Positions 26,001 to 35,657 are shown, numbered from the stretch's first letter. The stretch: 64,000 bases of DNA from Claveliimonas ammoniilytica (GCF_025567415.1 NZ_JAOQJV010000006.1:88440-152439), one strand, 5' to 3'. The notes: generated by a model not told the origin, from the sequence alone. Numbers and translations are program-made.

Positions 26001-27196
26001 TATACTTTCTTCTTTCTGCTCTGAATCTTCTGCGCAAGTCTGTCTGCATCAGAAGTCTTGCCAAGAATTCCCATTTCTTTGGAAAACATGACTGCACCAA
26101 TCTCCAGTCCGTCTCCTGCCCGGTGCTTCAGATGTTCCTCTATCTTAATCATCACTGTAGACATGACTTCTTTTAGTATACCTTCTTTTTCCAACAATTC
26201 CAATGCCGCCGTGGTGGTAATACATTCCATCAACTGACGGATCAGTTCTCTGGAGCCTCCTGCCATTGCAGCATGCGCTGCAAGAATCTCCATACGCCCA
26301 TCTGCCTGTCTAGAATGTGTATTCATGATCCCGGCAGCCAACTTGATGAATTTGCCAATATGGCCTACCAGCAGGATTCCTTTCATCTGAAGCCGTACCG
26401 CATCATCAATCACTTCTCCTACATAATTACTGCATTTTACTGCAGCATCTTCCTGATACCCCAACGTATCATGCAGAAAATCTGATCCATAATTGCCCGG
26501 CACTACATAACAATAATCCATGCCATTCTCTCTGCGCACCTTCATTTCTACAAAAATCGTATCTGTCAGAGCTTTCTCGCTCATAGGTTCCACGATTCCG
26601 GTTGTCCCCAGAATTGAAATACCGCCCTCAACACCAAGCTTCGGATTAAATGTCTTCTTCGCAATCTCCGCGCCGTCCGGCACCCATATCATCACCCGGA
26701 CTCCACGGTCAATCCCGGCTTTCTGAAGTTCTTCTTCTACTGCCTCACGGATCATCCTGCGTGGCACCAGATTAATCGCCGGATCTCCGATACTCTGTTC
26801 AAGTCCTTTCTGTGTCACACGACCGATACCTTCACCGGCTTCTAATATCACATGTCTGATTGTCTCATCTTCTACCCAGTCTTCTCTGTTATCCTGTTCT
26901 AAATCGTCTGAAACAAATGATACTCCAGCATACACCAATATACCGTTCGTCACATCCGGATCATCTCCGCTGTCTTTACGGATAGCGCAACTGACATAAT
27001 TATTTTCTTTCACAATATCTTCCACTTCCAGATATAGGCGGATACCAGCAGGCGTCACTAACGATACTTCTCCAACCACTTCTCCAGACACCAGCATATG
27101 AGTAGCTGCCTTTGCTGCTGCTGCAGCACAACTCCCCGTTGTGTATCCGGTTCGAAGTTTTGTCTGATTCTTCCAGACTATTGATGTATTAGCCAT
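26000..27196 (-). CDS. cbiD: Cobalt-precorrin-5B C1-methyltransferase
   Basis: Methylates C1 in the anaerobic pathway. 398 residues. The N-terminal signature LRTGYTTGSCAAAAAKAA is unmistakable, and SILGTTGIVEPMSEKAL follows in the middle. CbiD is specific to the cobalt-early route, which with CbiG places this pathway in the anaerobic branch. It begins 2 bp after the cbiJ stop. Confidence 0.97.
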   Translation of the reverse strand: MANTSIVWKNQTKLRTGYTTGSCAAAAAKAATHMLVSGEVVGEVSLVTPAGIRLYLEVEDIVKENNYVSCAIRKDSGDDPDVTNGILVYAGVSFVSDDLEQDNREDWVEDETIRHVILEAGEGIGRVTQKGLEQSIGDPAINLVPRRMIREAVEEELQKAGIDRGVRVMIWVPDGAEIAKKTFNPKLGVEGGISILGTTGIVEPMSEKALTDTIFVEMKVRRENGMDYCYVVPGNYGSDFLHDTLGYQEDAAVKCSNYVGEVIDDAVRLQMKGILLVGHIGKFIKLAAGIMNTHSRQADGRMEILAAHAAMAGGSRELIRQLMECITTTAALELLEKEGILKEVMSTVMIKIEEHLKHRAGDGLEIGAVMFSKEMGILGKTSDADRLAQKIQSRKKKV

Positions 27197-27198
27197 CT

Positions 27199-27993
27199 CT
27201 ATCCCTCCTGCTCATCCGCAAGCTGTCCTGCAATCTTCTGACACACCTCTTCCACACCGAAGCCTTCTTCTTCCGGCCTTCCCACAACGACAAGTACAGT
27301 CCCTGTCTCCATAGCCGCTTCATATTTTTCTTCAAATCCTCCGGTCTTGCCAGATTCTTTTGTTACAAAATAATCTGCTTCTGTCTGTCTGAGCATTGCG
27401 ACATTCAATTCTTTGGAAAACGGTCCCTGCATAGCAATCAGATGCTTTCCGTCAAATCCAAGATCCATACTCTTCTTCACCGATTCCCAGACTGATAATA
27501 CTCTCGCATAACAACGCTCTTGATAATCATCCAGTTCCGCATATAATCCCAGTTCTTTGCTCCCAGTAGAAATAAATATATTTCCTTTGGTGTTATTAAG
27601 ATACTCTATCGCTTGTTTTACAGAGTCCACCCAGACCACGGTGCAGCCTGTATCACCGATTGGCTCCATCTCCTCTGCCAAATGTTCCTCTTCCCTCAGG
27701 CAACGAAGATACCGTACCTCTGCCCGCTCACACGCTCGCTTAATGTTACCGGTTACAAGAACAGCAAATGGGTGCGTCGCATCTATCACCAGATCAATCT
27801 CTTTCTCACTCAGAAATGCTGTGATGTCATCCTCATCCATCCGTCCGGTAAGCAGATGAAGATGCTGATACTCCTCCAAAAGTCTGCCACCATATTCAGT
27901 TGCCACGCTGACATAGCTGTCCGCTACGGTATCATTCAGGTACTCCGCAATTCTTCTTCCTTCCGTTGTACCCGCAAATACTAAAATCTTCAT
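27199..27993 (-). CDS. cbiJ: Cobalt-precorrin-6A reductase
   Basis: NADH-dependent reduction of cobalt-precorrin-6A. 264 residues from the ATG at 27993, which has GGTGGAG five bases upstream; an upstream GTG two codons earlier overlaps that SD. Rossmann start ILVFAGTTEGRRIAEYL, then DATHPFAV and the Ser/Lys region FISTGSKELGLY. First gene of the long contiguous cobamide operon, with a candidate promoter about 50 bp upstream. Confidence 0.94.
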   Translation of the reverse strand: MKILVFAGTTEGRRIAEYLNDTVADSYVSVATEYGGRLLEEYQHLHLLTGRMDEDDITAFLSEKEIDLVIDATHPFAVLVTGNIKRACERAEVRYLRCLREEEHLAEEMEPIGDTGCTVVWVDSVKQAIEYLNNTKGNIFISTGSKELGLYAELDDYQERCYARVLSVWESVKKSMDLGFDGKHLIAMQGPFSKELNVAMLRQTEADYFVTKESGKTGGFEEKYEAAMETGTVLVVVGRPEEEGFGVEEVCQKIAGQLADEQEG

Positions 27994-28044
27994 GTACACT
28001 CCACCCTGTTATATCATCTGTATGTCTATGTATATTCTGTCACG

Positions 28045-28073
28045 ATTTTATCATTTTCATAGGAAATACGCAA
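28045..28073 (-). promoter_or_regulatory. Candidate promoter of the cobamide operon (before cbiJ)
   Basis: TTGCGT and TAAAAT with a 17-bp spacer on the minus strand, 52 bp before the cbiJ start. No B12 box or other riboswitch core lies between this site and the gene. Read-through from cbiG is possible as well. Confidence 0.45.
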
Positions 28074-28252
28074 CTCTCACAAAAAACATATTGACATATG
28101 TATTTCAAAAGTATATCATTTATGTAATTTGTATTTTCATTAACTATTTCCTAAGGCTTATATCTTTACATTTATTTTTCCTTTTGATATGATGTAATTA
28201 CAAATAGTTATAGATTCGTATTGTATACATTATAAGAAAGGTGGTATGGAAA

Positions 28253-28402
28253 GTGAGTGATAATTTGACTAATCAGGAACTTTGTATTCTTCTGGAATCC
28301 ATTCGCGCCCTGTTACAGACTGGCAACAGTGAACGCGCAGAAGAAATCATAACTAACGCGATCCAGCACATAGACAAAACTCAGACTGTAAACGTCCTGT
28401 AA
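28253..28402 (+). CDS. 49-residue microprotein inside the cobamide cluster
   Basis: Plus-strand frame starting GTG (28253), with AAGGTGG seven bases upstream, and ending TAA at 28400-28402. Product begins MSDNLTNQELCILLESI and ends TQTVNVL; two short helices are likely, the second acidic (SERAEEIITNAIQHI). An ATG at 28246 is out of frame and closes after four codons, so GTG is the start. It is the only plus-strand gene within the 16-kb minus-strand cob region and sits between cbiG and cbiJ. No function is recognised. Good SD, AT-rich upstream region and gene-like codons support reality. Confidence 0.65.
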   Translation: MSDNLTNQELCILLESIRALLQTGNSERAEEIITNAIQHIDKTQTVNVL

Positions 28403-28474
28403 TTTTCATTTGATTTTTCAACAAGTTCAACAATCACTGTACTTATCAACTGAGATATAAGCCTTATGAACAAG

Positions 28475-29539
28475 TTAATACCGCATTCCAAGAGAAACTG
28501 TCATCCTATCTAAGCGCAGTTTCTCCTGGATAATCTTTCCATCTTTTTCATCCTTCAGATAGTACTTTACTGCCCGTTCGCATACATTATCCACTCCGGT
28601 AACCTGCTGCACAAATTCTGAGCTGCTGCTTGCCTCTCCGGTACTCTTAAGCTGCTCTGAAGTGTACGTGATAAACGGAACCTTCCACTTCTCAGAAAGT
28701 TCATTCAATCCTGTTTCTTCTGCTTTCAGGTCAATGCTTACGATGGCTTCCAGCTGCCTCTGATCAAGTCCATGCCGTGCAGTCGTCTCAGATATGCCCT
28801 GTTCCAGGATCTGCATGGCAGTTCCTTTTCTGCATCCCACACCTGCTACAACATTACCGATCTGTAATACCAGAATTCTCTTTGAACTATCCTTAGTATC
28901 TGTGGATATACATACTCCATACTCATATTCATTCAGCATGTCTTTACTATCACACCATTTTAATTCAGTATACTGCTCCGTTTCTTTTATGGCTTTCTGT
29001 TTTAGAAGAGGATAACCATCTTCAACATAAATTCCTACAGATTCGCCTTCCAAAACGGCAACAGAAATCAGCTTCGCTTTCTCCCTGTCTGCAATCTTCA
29101 GATAGTGGTCTCTCGCGAAGGCATCTACGGCAAACTTCCGCTGTACATCAGTAGCTGTCGTGATCACCGGAATGGCTCCCGTAATGTCTGCAATCTGCTC
29201 TGCCAGAGGAATGGCTCCGCCCATATGTCCGGACAATAATGGAATAATATGCTGTGCTTTCTCATCCATCACAAGTACCGCAGAATCTGTATATTTATCC
29301 TTCACACTCGGTGCAATCATTCGAACCGCAATACCGGCTGCTCCGATGAACAAGAAATCATCCACACCCCAATACTCCTGAATCCATTCCGGTATATTCT
29401 CCGGCAGATAAGTCAATTCTTCCTTTCTATCCAATATGCGTTTTGGCGCATAACCCGCACAAGAGTCATTATTTAGTTTCTTACGCAACTTTTCATTTAA
29501 TTCAGTTCCTGTTTTTGTAAAACTTAAGATCCGAAGCAT
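28475..29539 (-). CDS. cbiG: Cobalt-precorrin-5A hydrolase
   Basis: Opens the delta-lactone of cobalt-precorrin-5A and releases acetaldehyde. About 354 residues from the ATG at 29539 (start MLRILSFTKTG); a TTG two codons earlier is closer to the GGAG and cannot be ruled out. Central signature GAAGIAVRMIAPSVKDKYTD, then LLSGHMGGAIPLAEQIA, with the CbiG C-terminal domain GNVVAGVGCRKGTAMQILE. It is separated from cbiJ by a 480-bp region carrying a plus-strand microprotein gene, so it may be a separate transcript. Confidence 0.95.
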   Translation of the reverse strand: MLRILSFTKTGTELNEKLRKKLNNDSCAGYAPKRILDRKEELTYLPENIPEWIQEYWGVDDFLFIGAAGIAVRMIAPSVKDKYTDSAVLVMDEKAQHIIPLLSGHMGGAIPLAEQIADITGAIPVITTATDVQRKFAVDAFARDHYLKIADREKAKLISVAVLEGESVGIYVEDGYPLLKQKAIKETEQYTELKWCDSKDMLNEYEYGVCISTDTKDSSKRILVLQIGNVVAGVGCRKGTAMQILEQGISETTARHGLDQRQLEAIVSIDLKAEETGLNELSEKWKVPFITYTSEQLKSTGEASSSSEFVQQVTGVDNVCERAVKYYLKDEKDGKIIQEKLRLDRMTVSLGMRY

Positions 29540-29581
29540 CAGCAATCATCTCCATAGATAAATATTTTCCAACACAGTATA

Positions 29582-29614
29582 ACATAAAATCGAGCAGGCT
29601 GACACCTGCTCGAT
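29582..29614 (-). terminator. Intrinsic terminator after the 160-residue membrane protein gene
   Basis: Minus strand ATCGAGCAGG-tgtcag-CCTGCTCGAT followed by TTTATGTT: a perfect 10-bp stem with U-tract. It separates cbiG from upstream transcription. Confidence 0.9.
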
Positions 29615-29640
29615 CCTAAACAAACTTCAATATTTCATGC

Positions 29641-30123
29641 TTACTTGAAACATTTTTTAATTGTCGAAAATGCTCCTAAAGCTGTAAACAGATACAACAT
29701 CGCAAGATCTTTATAATATGCTGATGCGACATCTCCAACTCTGATGATTTCTGGTGTTGCCTGAAATGCAGTGAAAAAATCCACGTCATATACATCTGCA
29801 ACCGCAATTGCATAAGTAATCCAATTGCTGACATATATCATGACAATCATAATGATAAGAGTAATAATAATTCCCTTTTTACTCACTGTTTTTCCAAGCA
29901 TCTGATAGCCGCGCAAGGCACATACTCCCATAACCACACCGCACAGTGCCGAAACGTAACCAAGCTGTCCTGTGATCACAATACAAATAACTCCGATCAA
30001 TGTTCCTGCCAGGGCACCCACTGCACCCAGAAAGACATTTTCCTTTACTGGAGCCTGGACAGTTGCATTACCCCCTCCATAGCTATACTCCATGCTGCTT
30101 TGATAGTCTTTATTCTCTTCCAT
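29641..30123 (-). CDS. Membrane protein of unknown function
   Basis: 160 residues with a polar N-terminus (about 30 residues including a Tyr/Gly-rich stretch YGGGN) and four hydrophobic segments (near residues 31-52, 55-75, 85-107 and 138-156). Between the third and fourth is a polar loop with VADVYDVDFFTAF. Genes like this are common in Lachnospiraceae, but I recognise no defined family. It is monocistronic, divergent from sstT, with its own terminator. Start ATG has GGAG upstream. Confidence 0.7.
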   Translation of the reverse strand: MEENKDYQSSMEYSYGGGNATVQAPVKENVFLGAVGALAGTLIGVICIVITGQLGYVSALCGVVMGVCALRGYQMLGKTVSKKGIIITLIIMIVMIYVSNWITYAIAVADVYDVDFFTAFQATPEIIRVGDVASAYYKDLAMLYLFTALGAFSTIKKCFK

Positions 30124-30369
30124 ATTGCTTCTCCTTTAGATTTGGAAATCAATAAAATTTACTCTCATTATTATCTTATCATACTGCACTATATCTGACA
30201 ATCTTCGATTCATTTTTACATCTGTCATTTCCTGTAGATTTCCCATTCATTATGTGCAATAATATATAAGATTGTGTGTTGAAAATTGCATTTTTGCAGA
30301 CACCATCAAACTTATATTTTAATTAGGAAAGAGAGGATTACAGTTACATTTATAAACTGTATATAATTT

Positions 30370-31599
30370 ATGAAAAAAGTAATTGAAAAATGGAATCAGA
30401 TCAGTCTCATTAAACGAATCATCTGCGGACTGATCCTCGGACTGATCCTTGGACTTACTATTCCGCAAGTAACAGTAATATCCATGCTGGGTGATATCTT
30501 CGTTGGTGCATTGAAAGCCATTGCTCCGGTTCTGGTTTTCTTCCTGGTCATGAGTGCCTTAAGTGGACAGCACATCGGACAACGAACTAATATGAGTACC
30601 ATCATTATCCTATACCTACTTGGTACTTTTCTTGCCGGTGCCGTTGCCGTCATTGCTAGTTTTCTGTTCCCGGTATCTCTGACTCTGACTGAGAATACAC
30701 AGGATTTAACTGCACCTGGCGGTGTCGGAGAAGTACTGACCAACCTGTTAATGAATATTGTATCTAATCCGATCAACGCTCTTGCAGAAGCTAATTACGT
30801 GGGTGTCCTGACCTGGGCAGTGATCTTTGGAATTGCTCTGAAAAGAGCTTCTGATTCTACCAAGCAGATGCTATCTGATATTGCAGATGCCATCTCAACT
30901 GCTGTACGCTGGATCATTTCCTGTGCACCGTTTGGTATCATGGGTCTGATGTTCACAACCGTATCACAGCAGGGACTTAATGTACTGGCATCCTACGGTC
31001 GCCTGTTAATAATTTTGCTCGGAACTATGTTCTTCGTTGCATTGATTGTAAATCCACTGATCGCATATATCTGTATGCGCCGTAATCCATACCCACTGGT
31101 ATTCCGATGTCTCCGTGACAGCGGTCTGACAGCATTCTTCACGCGAAGCTCTGCTGCCAATATTCCGGTCAATATGGAACTGTGCGAAAGCCTCGGATTA
31201 GATGAAGATACATACTCCATCTCCATTCCTCTGGGCGCTACCATCAATATGGGCGGTGCTGCAATTACCATTTCAACACTGACTCTGGCTGCTACCCATA
31301 CACTGAATATCCATGTGGATCTGCCGACAGCAATCATTCTATGTGTCTTATCCGCTGCCAGTGCCTGCGGCGCATCCGGTGTAGCGGGAGGTTCACTGCT
31401 TCTGATCCCACTTGCCTGCAGCCTGTTCGGTATTCCAAATGACCTGTCCATGCAGGTAGTCGGTGTAGGATTTATTATCGGTGTCCTGCAGGATTCCTGC
31501 GAAACTGCACTGAATTCTTCCACAGATGCCCTGTTCACTGCTATTGCAGAATTCCGCGACAGGCGTCTTCACCCGGAAAGATACACTTCTAAATCATAA
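30370..31599 (+). CDS. sstT: Serine/threonine:sodium symporter
   Basis: 409-residue member of the DAACS (glutamate transporter-fold) family, imports serine and threonine with Na+. Family features are FLVMSALSGQHIG, the hairpin-2-like region IPLGATINMGGAAI with the Asn-Met-Gly motif, and the serine-rich hairpin SAASACGASGVAGGSLLL, which matches SstT better than GltP. SD AGGA is weak; start ATG at 30370. It converges on fabT with a shared hairpin between the two stops. Confidence 0.93.
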   Translation: MKKVIEKWNQISLIKRIICGLILGLILGLTIPQVTVISMLGDIFVGALKAIAPVLVFFLVMSALSGQHIGQRTNMSTIIILYLLGTFLAGAVAVIASFLFPVSLTLTENTQDLTAPGGVGEVLTNLLMNIVSNPINALAEANYVGVLTWAVIFGIALKRASDSTKQMLSDIADAISTAVRWIISCAPFGIMGLMFTTVSQQGLNVLASYGRLLIILLGTMFFVALIVNPLIAYICMRRNPYPLVFRCLRDSGLTAFFTRSSAANIPVNMELCESLGLDEDTYSISIPLGATINMGGAAITISTLTLAATHTLNIHVDLPTAIILCVLSAASACGASGVAGGSLLLIPLACSLFGIPNDLSMQVVGVGFIIGVLQDSCETALNSSTDALFTAIAEFRDRRLHPERYTSKS

Positions 31600-31610
31600 A
31601 CATATAGTAA

Positions 31611-31653
31611 AGCCCTCATGCTATGCCACTTTCGCAAAACATGAGGGCTATTT
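31611..31653. terminator. Bidirectional hairpin between sstT and fabT
   Basis: AGCCCTCATG (31611-31620) and CATGAGGGCT (31640-31649) form a perfect 10-bp stem between convergent stop codons, with AT-rich tails on both sides. Confidence 0.8.
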
Positions 31654-31654
31654 A

Positions 31655-32092
31655 TCATCTGTAACTTCTGAAAAATTCTGCCAGACTGTTCAATGTCTTC
31701 ACCAACACAGGTACTTCTTCCTGATCCAGTGCCTCTACCACTGCGTCTGTCATCTTTTTATGAAATTCTTCGTGATGATGGTATGCTTTTATCCCCTTTT
31801 CCGTCAGACGGATATACACCACTCTCCGATCTTCCTCACTCCGAATACGCTCTGCATACTTCTTTTTCACAAGGCTATTCATAGAAGTTGTCAGCGAACC
31901 AACGGTAATATTGAGCTTTTTTGCAATCATAGACATATTATTACCTTCACCCAACCCAATTGCTTCGATAATGTGCATATCATTATTGGTGATATCTTTG
32001 TACTCTTCTGTAATAATCGCCTTCTCTTCCAGCTCCCATATTTCATTAAACAGATGAACCAGAATATCGTTAATTGCCTTGTATGTATCCAA
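31655..32092 (-). CDS. fabT: MarR-family regulator of fatty-acid synthesis
   Basis: 145 residues with winged-helix DNA binding (SMIAKKLNITVGSLTTSMNS, wing with RSEEDRRVVYIRLTEKG) and dimerisation helices at both ends; length and sequence fit FabT, the acyl-ACP-responsive repressor of the fab genes in Firmicutes. Start is TTG at 32092, with GAGGAG seven bases upstream. It follows accDA by 72 bp and lies at the end of the operon, whereas streptococcal fabT sits near the front. A FabT-like box lies on the fabH promoter. Confidence 0.85.
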   Translation of the reverse strand: MDTYKAINDILVHLFNEIWELEEKAIITEEYKDITNNDMHIIEAIGLGEGNNMSMIAKKLNITVGSLTTSMNSLVKKKYAERIRSEEDRRVVYIRLTEKGIKAYHHHEEFHKKMTDAVVEALDQEEVPVLVKTLNSLAEFFRSYR

Positions 32093-32164
32093 ATCCGTAC
32101 TCCTCTTCCTTTTTTTCTATGACTATTTTAGCACGAAATATGTAAATATGCCAGTGCAAAAATC

Positions 32165-33862
32165 CTACATTCTGCGAAAACGTTCATACCGCTCTTCCAC
32201 TAATTTAATGCCTGTTTTCTTCTGTTTTTCTTCCAGAAATCTATATATTTTTTGTTCCATCACATTCGTCACCTCGGAAAATGTATTTATATTTAACATC
32301 TCCGGTTCCTCTATGATCTGTTCAACCACACCCAGATTCATTAAATCTGCCGCTGTAAGTTTCATCACTCCCGCCGCTTCTTCAGCACGTTTACTATCCT
32401 TCCAGAGAATCGACGCAAATCCTTCCGGAGACAGGATGGAATATATAGAATTCTCTAACATCCACACTTCATCTGCTACAGCTAATGCCAGTGCGCCACC
32501 GCTTCCTCCTTCACCAATAACAATTGACAGGATTGGTACTTTGAGCGCAGACATCTCATACAAATTGCGTGCAATAGCTTCCCCCTGTCCTCTCTCTTCC
32601 GCTTCCAGACCACAAAATGCTCCCGGTGTATCCACAAAACAGATTACTGGCCGTTGAAACTTTTCTGCCTGTTTCATCAGGCGAAGTGCCTTGCGATATC
32701 CTTCCGGTGATGGCATTCCAAAATTATGTTCAATGTTTTCTTTCGTTGTACGACCCTTTTCCTGTGCGATCACAGTTACCGGAATTCCGTGGAATCTGGC
32801 AACACCTCCAATGATGGCTCTGTCATCTCCATAGCAACGGTCACCCCGTTGTTCTGTAAAATCCGTAAAAAGTGCATGAATATAATCACTTCCGGAAGGG
32901 CGGTCTTTTGCCCTGGAAATCTGCACACGTTCCCAGGCTGTTTTCTCTCTGTCCACATTCTTCTGGTGTACTGTTTCTAAGTTACTATCTATGACTACTT
33001 TTTCACATTTCCTATTAACATGTAATCTTAATACATTATATAGATATTTTTTTATATCTTTTCTTTCTACAACCGCATCTACAAATCCATGCGTCTGCAG
33101 AAATTCTGACCTTTGAAATCCCTCCGGTAATTTCTGATGGATTGTCTGTTCAATCACCCTCGGACCTGCAAATCCAACCAATGCTCCCGGCTCTGCAAGC
33201 GTAATATCACCTTCCATAGCAAAGCTTGCTGTCACACCTCCTGTAGTTGGATTGGTCAGAACTGCAACATATAATAGTCCTGCATCGCTGTGCTTTTTAA
33301 TTGCTGCTGACGTCTTTGCCATCTGCATAAGCGAAAGAATCCCCTCTTGCATTCTGGCACCACCGGAACATGTAAAGAGAATCACCGGAAGCTGTTCTTC
33401 TTCTGCCCGTTCAAACGCACGGGTAATTTTTTCACCTACAGCCTGTCCCATACTGGCCATCATAAAACGTCCATCACAGACACCGAGTACTGTTTCTATT
33501 CCACCAATCTGTGCTTTACCTGTAATTACCGCCTCTTTCAAACCAGTTTTTTCCTGCAGCATCTTCTGCTTTTCTGTATATCCGGCATAATGCAGAGGAT
33601 TATTTCCCACAAGATCTTCATCCCATTCTTCGAAACTCCCCTCATCAGCAATCATCTCGACACGCTGATACGCCGGTATCCGGAAATAATTACCGCACTT
33701 TGGACAGATACAGTCATTATTCTGTACTTCATCTGTAAAAATAGCCTCCTTACAGACGTTACACTTACGAAGCAGTCCATCCGGGACTTCCGGTTGCCTG
33801 TCATACCCACGCAGCGCCGTATCATTTCTTCTGGTCTTCTTAAACATATTTTTCAGTTTCAT
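32165..33862 (-). CDS. accDA: Acetyl-CoA carboxylase carboxyltransferase, beta and alpha subunits fused (AccD-AccA)
   Basis: Transfers the carboxyl group from biotin to acetyl-CoA, making malonyl-CoA. 565 residues in one frame. The AccD part (about 1-285) has the zinc ribbon CNVCKEA and CICPKCG, and LFTCSGGARMQEGILSLMQM. The AccA part (about 290-565) has IAQEKGRTTKENIEHNFGMP, FVDTPGAFCGLEAEERGQ and GEGGSGGALAL. In most bacteria the subunits are separate; here one polypeptide replaces both. Start overlaps the accC stop by 4 bp. Confidence 0.95.
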   Translation of the reverse strand: MKLKNMFKKTRRNDTALRGYDRQPEVPDGLLRKCNVCKEAIFTDEVQNNDCICPKCGNYFRIPAYQRVEMIADEGSFEEWDEDLVGNNPLHYAGYTEKQKMLQEKTGLKEAVITGKAQIGGIETVLGVCDGRFMMASMGQAVGEKITRAFERAEEEQLPVILFTCSGGARMQEGILSLMQMAKTSAAIKKHSDAGLLYVAVLTNPTTGGVTASFAMEGDITLAEPGALVGFAGPRVIEQTIHQKLPEGFQRSEFLQTHGFVDAVVERKDIKKYLYNVLRLHVNRKCEKVVIDSNLETVHQKNVDREKTAWERVQISRAKDRPSGSDYIHALFTDFTEQRGDRCYGDDRAIIGGVARFHGIPVTVIAQEKGRTTKENIEHNFGMPSPEGYRKALRLMKQAEKFQRPVICFVDTPGAFCGLEAEERGQGEAIARNLYEMSALKVPILSIVIGEGGSGGALALAVADEVWMLENSIYSILSPEGFASILWKDSKRAEEAAGVMKLTAADLMNLGVVEQIIEEPEMLNINTFSEVTNVMEQKIYRFLEEKQKKTGIKLVEERYERFRRM

Positions 33863-35208
33863 GATTCTTCCTCACTGAGCCTGTCTATAAATTCAATATC
33901 GGTATCGCCTGACGCAAACCCGGGATGTCCAATCAGTTCATACTGATAATCTACATTGGTATCAATCCCCTCAATGATAATCTCACCTAGTGCACTCTGC
34001 ATTTTCGCCACGGCCTCCTGACGATTCCGAGCATGTACAATAATCTTAGCGATCATGGAATCATAATACGGAGGCACTTCGTATCCGCTGTAGATGGCAG
34101 AATCAATGCGGACTCCTTTTCCGCCCGGCAGATAAATATCATGTATCTTTCCCGGAGAAGGCCGAAAGTTCTTCTTTGGGTTCTCTGCATTGATCCGACA
34201 TTCAATTGCATGTCCGCTCAGATGGATTTCTTCCTGTGTATAAGCAAGCGGCTCACCTGACGCAATCCGAATCTGTTCTTTCACAAGGTCAATACCGGTT
34301 ACCCATTCTGTTACCGGATGTTCTACCTGAATTCTCGTATTCATTTCCATAAAATAAAATTTTCCATCCGGCTCCAGCAGAAATTCAATGGTTCCTGCAT
34401 TTTCATACCCGGAAACTCTGGCTGCTGTCACCGCAGCCTTTCCCATCTGCTCACGAAGGGCTTCTGAGAGAGCCGGCGATGGGGATTCCTCCACCAGCTT
34501 TTGATGGTTTCTCTGAAGCGAACAGTCCCGTTCTCCAAGATGTATGACATGACCGTATTTATCCGCCAGTATCTGGAATTCGATATGTCTTGGCCGCTGT
34601 ACAAAATGTTCCAGGTACATCGTTCCATCTCCAAATGCAGCTACTGCTTCTTTCTGCGCTGTACAAAATGCATGTCGAAGCTCTGTTTCATCTGCCGCCA
34701 CACGCATACCTTTTCCACCGCCGCCAAGAGCTGCCTTCACGATCACCGGATATCCTACCTCTGCAGCAACAGGAACCGCTTCTTCCGGTTCATATAGTGC
34801 TTCTTTACTTCCTGGAATAACCGGAACACCTGCCTGGATCATCGTATTTCTTGCCTGTGATTTATTGCCCAGCCTCTCGATTGTATCTGCGTCAGGACCG
34901 ATAAATGTGATCTGACACTGCTCACATAACCTGGCAAACTGACTGTTCTCTGACAGAAATCCAAAACCGGGATGCACTGCATCTGCCCCGGAAATGATTG
35001 TTGCGCTGATAATCCGCTCCATATTCAGATAACTCTCTGCGGATGATGCCGGACCGATACAGACTGCCTCATCCGCAAGCTGTGTATGTAACGCTTCCCG
35101 ATCTGCTTCTGAATACACTGCTACGGTTTCAATTCCCATCTCTCTGCATGCGCGAATAATCCGTACCGCAATTTCGCCACGATTGGCAATCAATACCTTC
35201 TTAATCAT
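33859..35208 (-). CDS. accC: Acetyl-CoA carboxylase, biotin carboxylase subunit
   Basis: ATP-dependent carboxylation of biotin on AccB. 449 residues from ATG at 35208, which overlaps the fabZ stop by 8 bp; a longer frame upstream runs inside fabZ. Landmarks are KVLIANRGEIAVRIIRACRE, the Gly-rich ATP loop KAALGGGGKGMRVA, and the catalytic EMNTRIQVEHPVTEWVTGID. Confidence 0.96.
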   Translation of the reverse strand: MIKKVLIANRGEIAVRIIRACREMGIETVAVYSEADREALHTQLADEAVCIGPASSAESYLNMERIISATIISGADAVHPGFGFLSENSQFARLCEQCQITFIGPDADTIERLGNKSQARNTMIQAGVPVIPGSKEALYEPEEAVPVAAEVGYPVIVKAALGGGGKGMRVAADETELRHAFCTAQKEAVAAFGDGTMYLEHFVQRPRHIEFQILADKYGHVIHLGERDCSLQRNHQKLVEESPSPALSEALREQMGKAAVTAARVSGYENAGTIEFLLEPDGKFYFMEMNTRIQVEHPVTEWVTGIDLVKEQIRIASGEPLAYTQEEIHLSGHAIECRINAENPKKNFRPSPGKIHDIYLPGGKGVRIDSAIYSGYEVPPYYDSMIAKIIVHARNRQEAVAKMQSALGEIIIEGIDTNVDYQYELIGHPGFASGDTDIEFIDRLSEEES

Positions 35209-35641
35209 TATTCTGGCCAACCACAAAAGTAAGTTCTGCACTGACAACAACTTTGCCGTCTACACTTGCCACCGCTTCACCGACTCCCAATGGTCCTTTC
35301 TGTCTGATAATCCTGGTCTCCAGACGCACTTTATCCCCCGGTACGACTTTTCCTTTAAAGCGACATTTCTGAATCCCGCCAAAATAGGCAATTTTTCCTT
35401 TATTTTCCTCTTTTGAAAGAATAGCTACTGCTCCGGTCTGCGCTAATGCCTCCACGGTCAGCACGCCCGGCATTACCGGTTCCTGTGGAAAATGTCCCTG
35501 AAAGAATTCTTCTCTGAAGGATACACATTTATATCCAACCGCATATTCTCCCGGCTCATAATCTTCAATATAATCCACCAACAGAAATGGATGTCTGTGT
35601 GGAATAATTTCTTCAATTTCCTTGATTCCCAGATGTCTCAT
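35201..35641 (-). CDS. fabZ: 3-hydroxyacyl-ACP dehydratase
   Basis: Hot-dog-fold dehydratase forming trans-2-enoyl-ACP. 146 residues from the ATG at 35641, with AGGAGG six bases upstream. Catalytic His in IPHRHPFLLVDYI and catalytic Glu in PGVLTVEALAQTGA. No fabA or fabM lies nearby, so how unsaturated chains arise, if at all, is not visible here. Confidence 0.96.
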   Translation of the reverse strand: MRHLGIKEIEEIIPHRHPFLLVDYIEDYEPGEYAVGYKCVSFREEFFQGHFPQEPVMPGVLTVEALAQTGAVAILSKEENKGKIAYFGGIQKCRFKGKVVPGDKVRLETRIIRQKGPLGVGEAVASVDGKVVVSAELTFVVGQNND

Positions 35642-35657
35642 CTCAGTCCTCCTGTAT

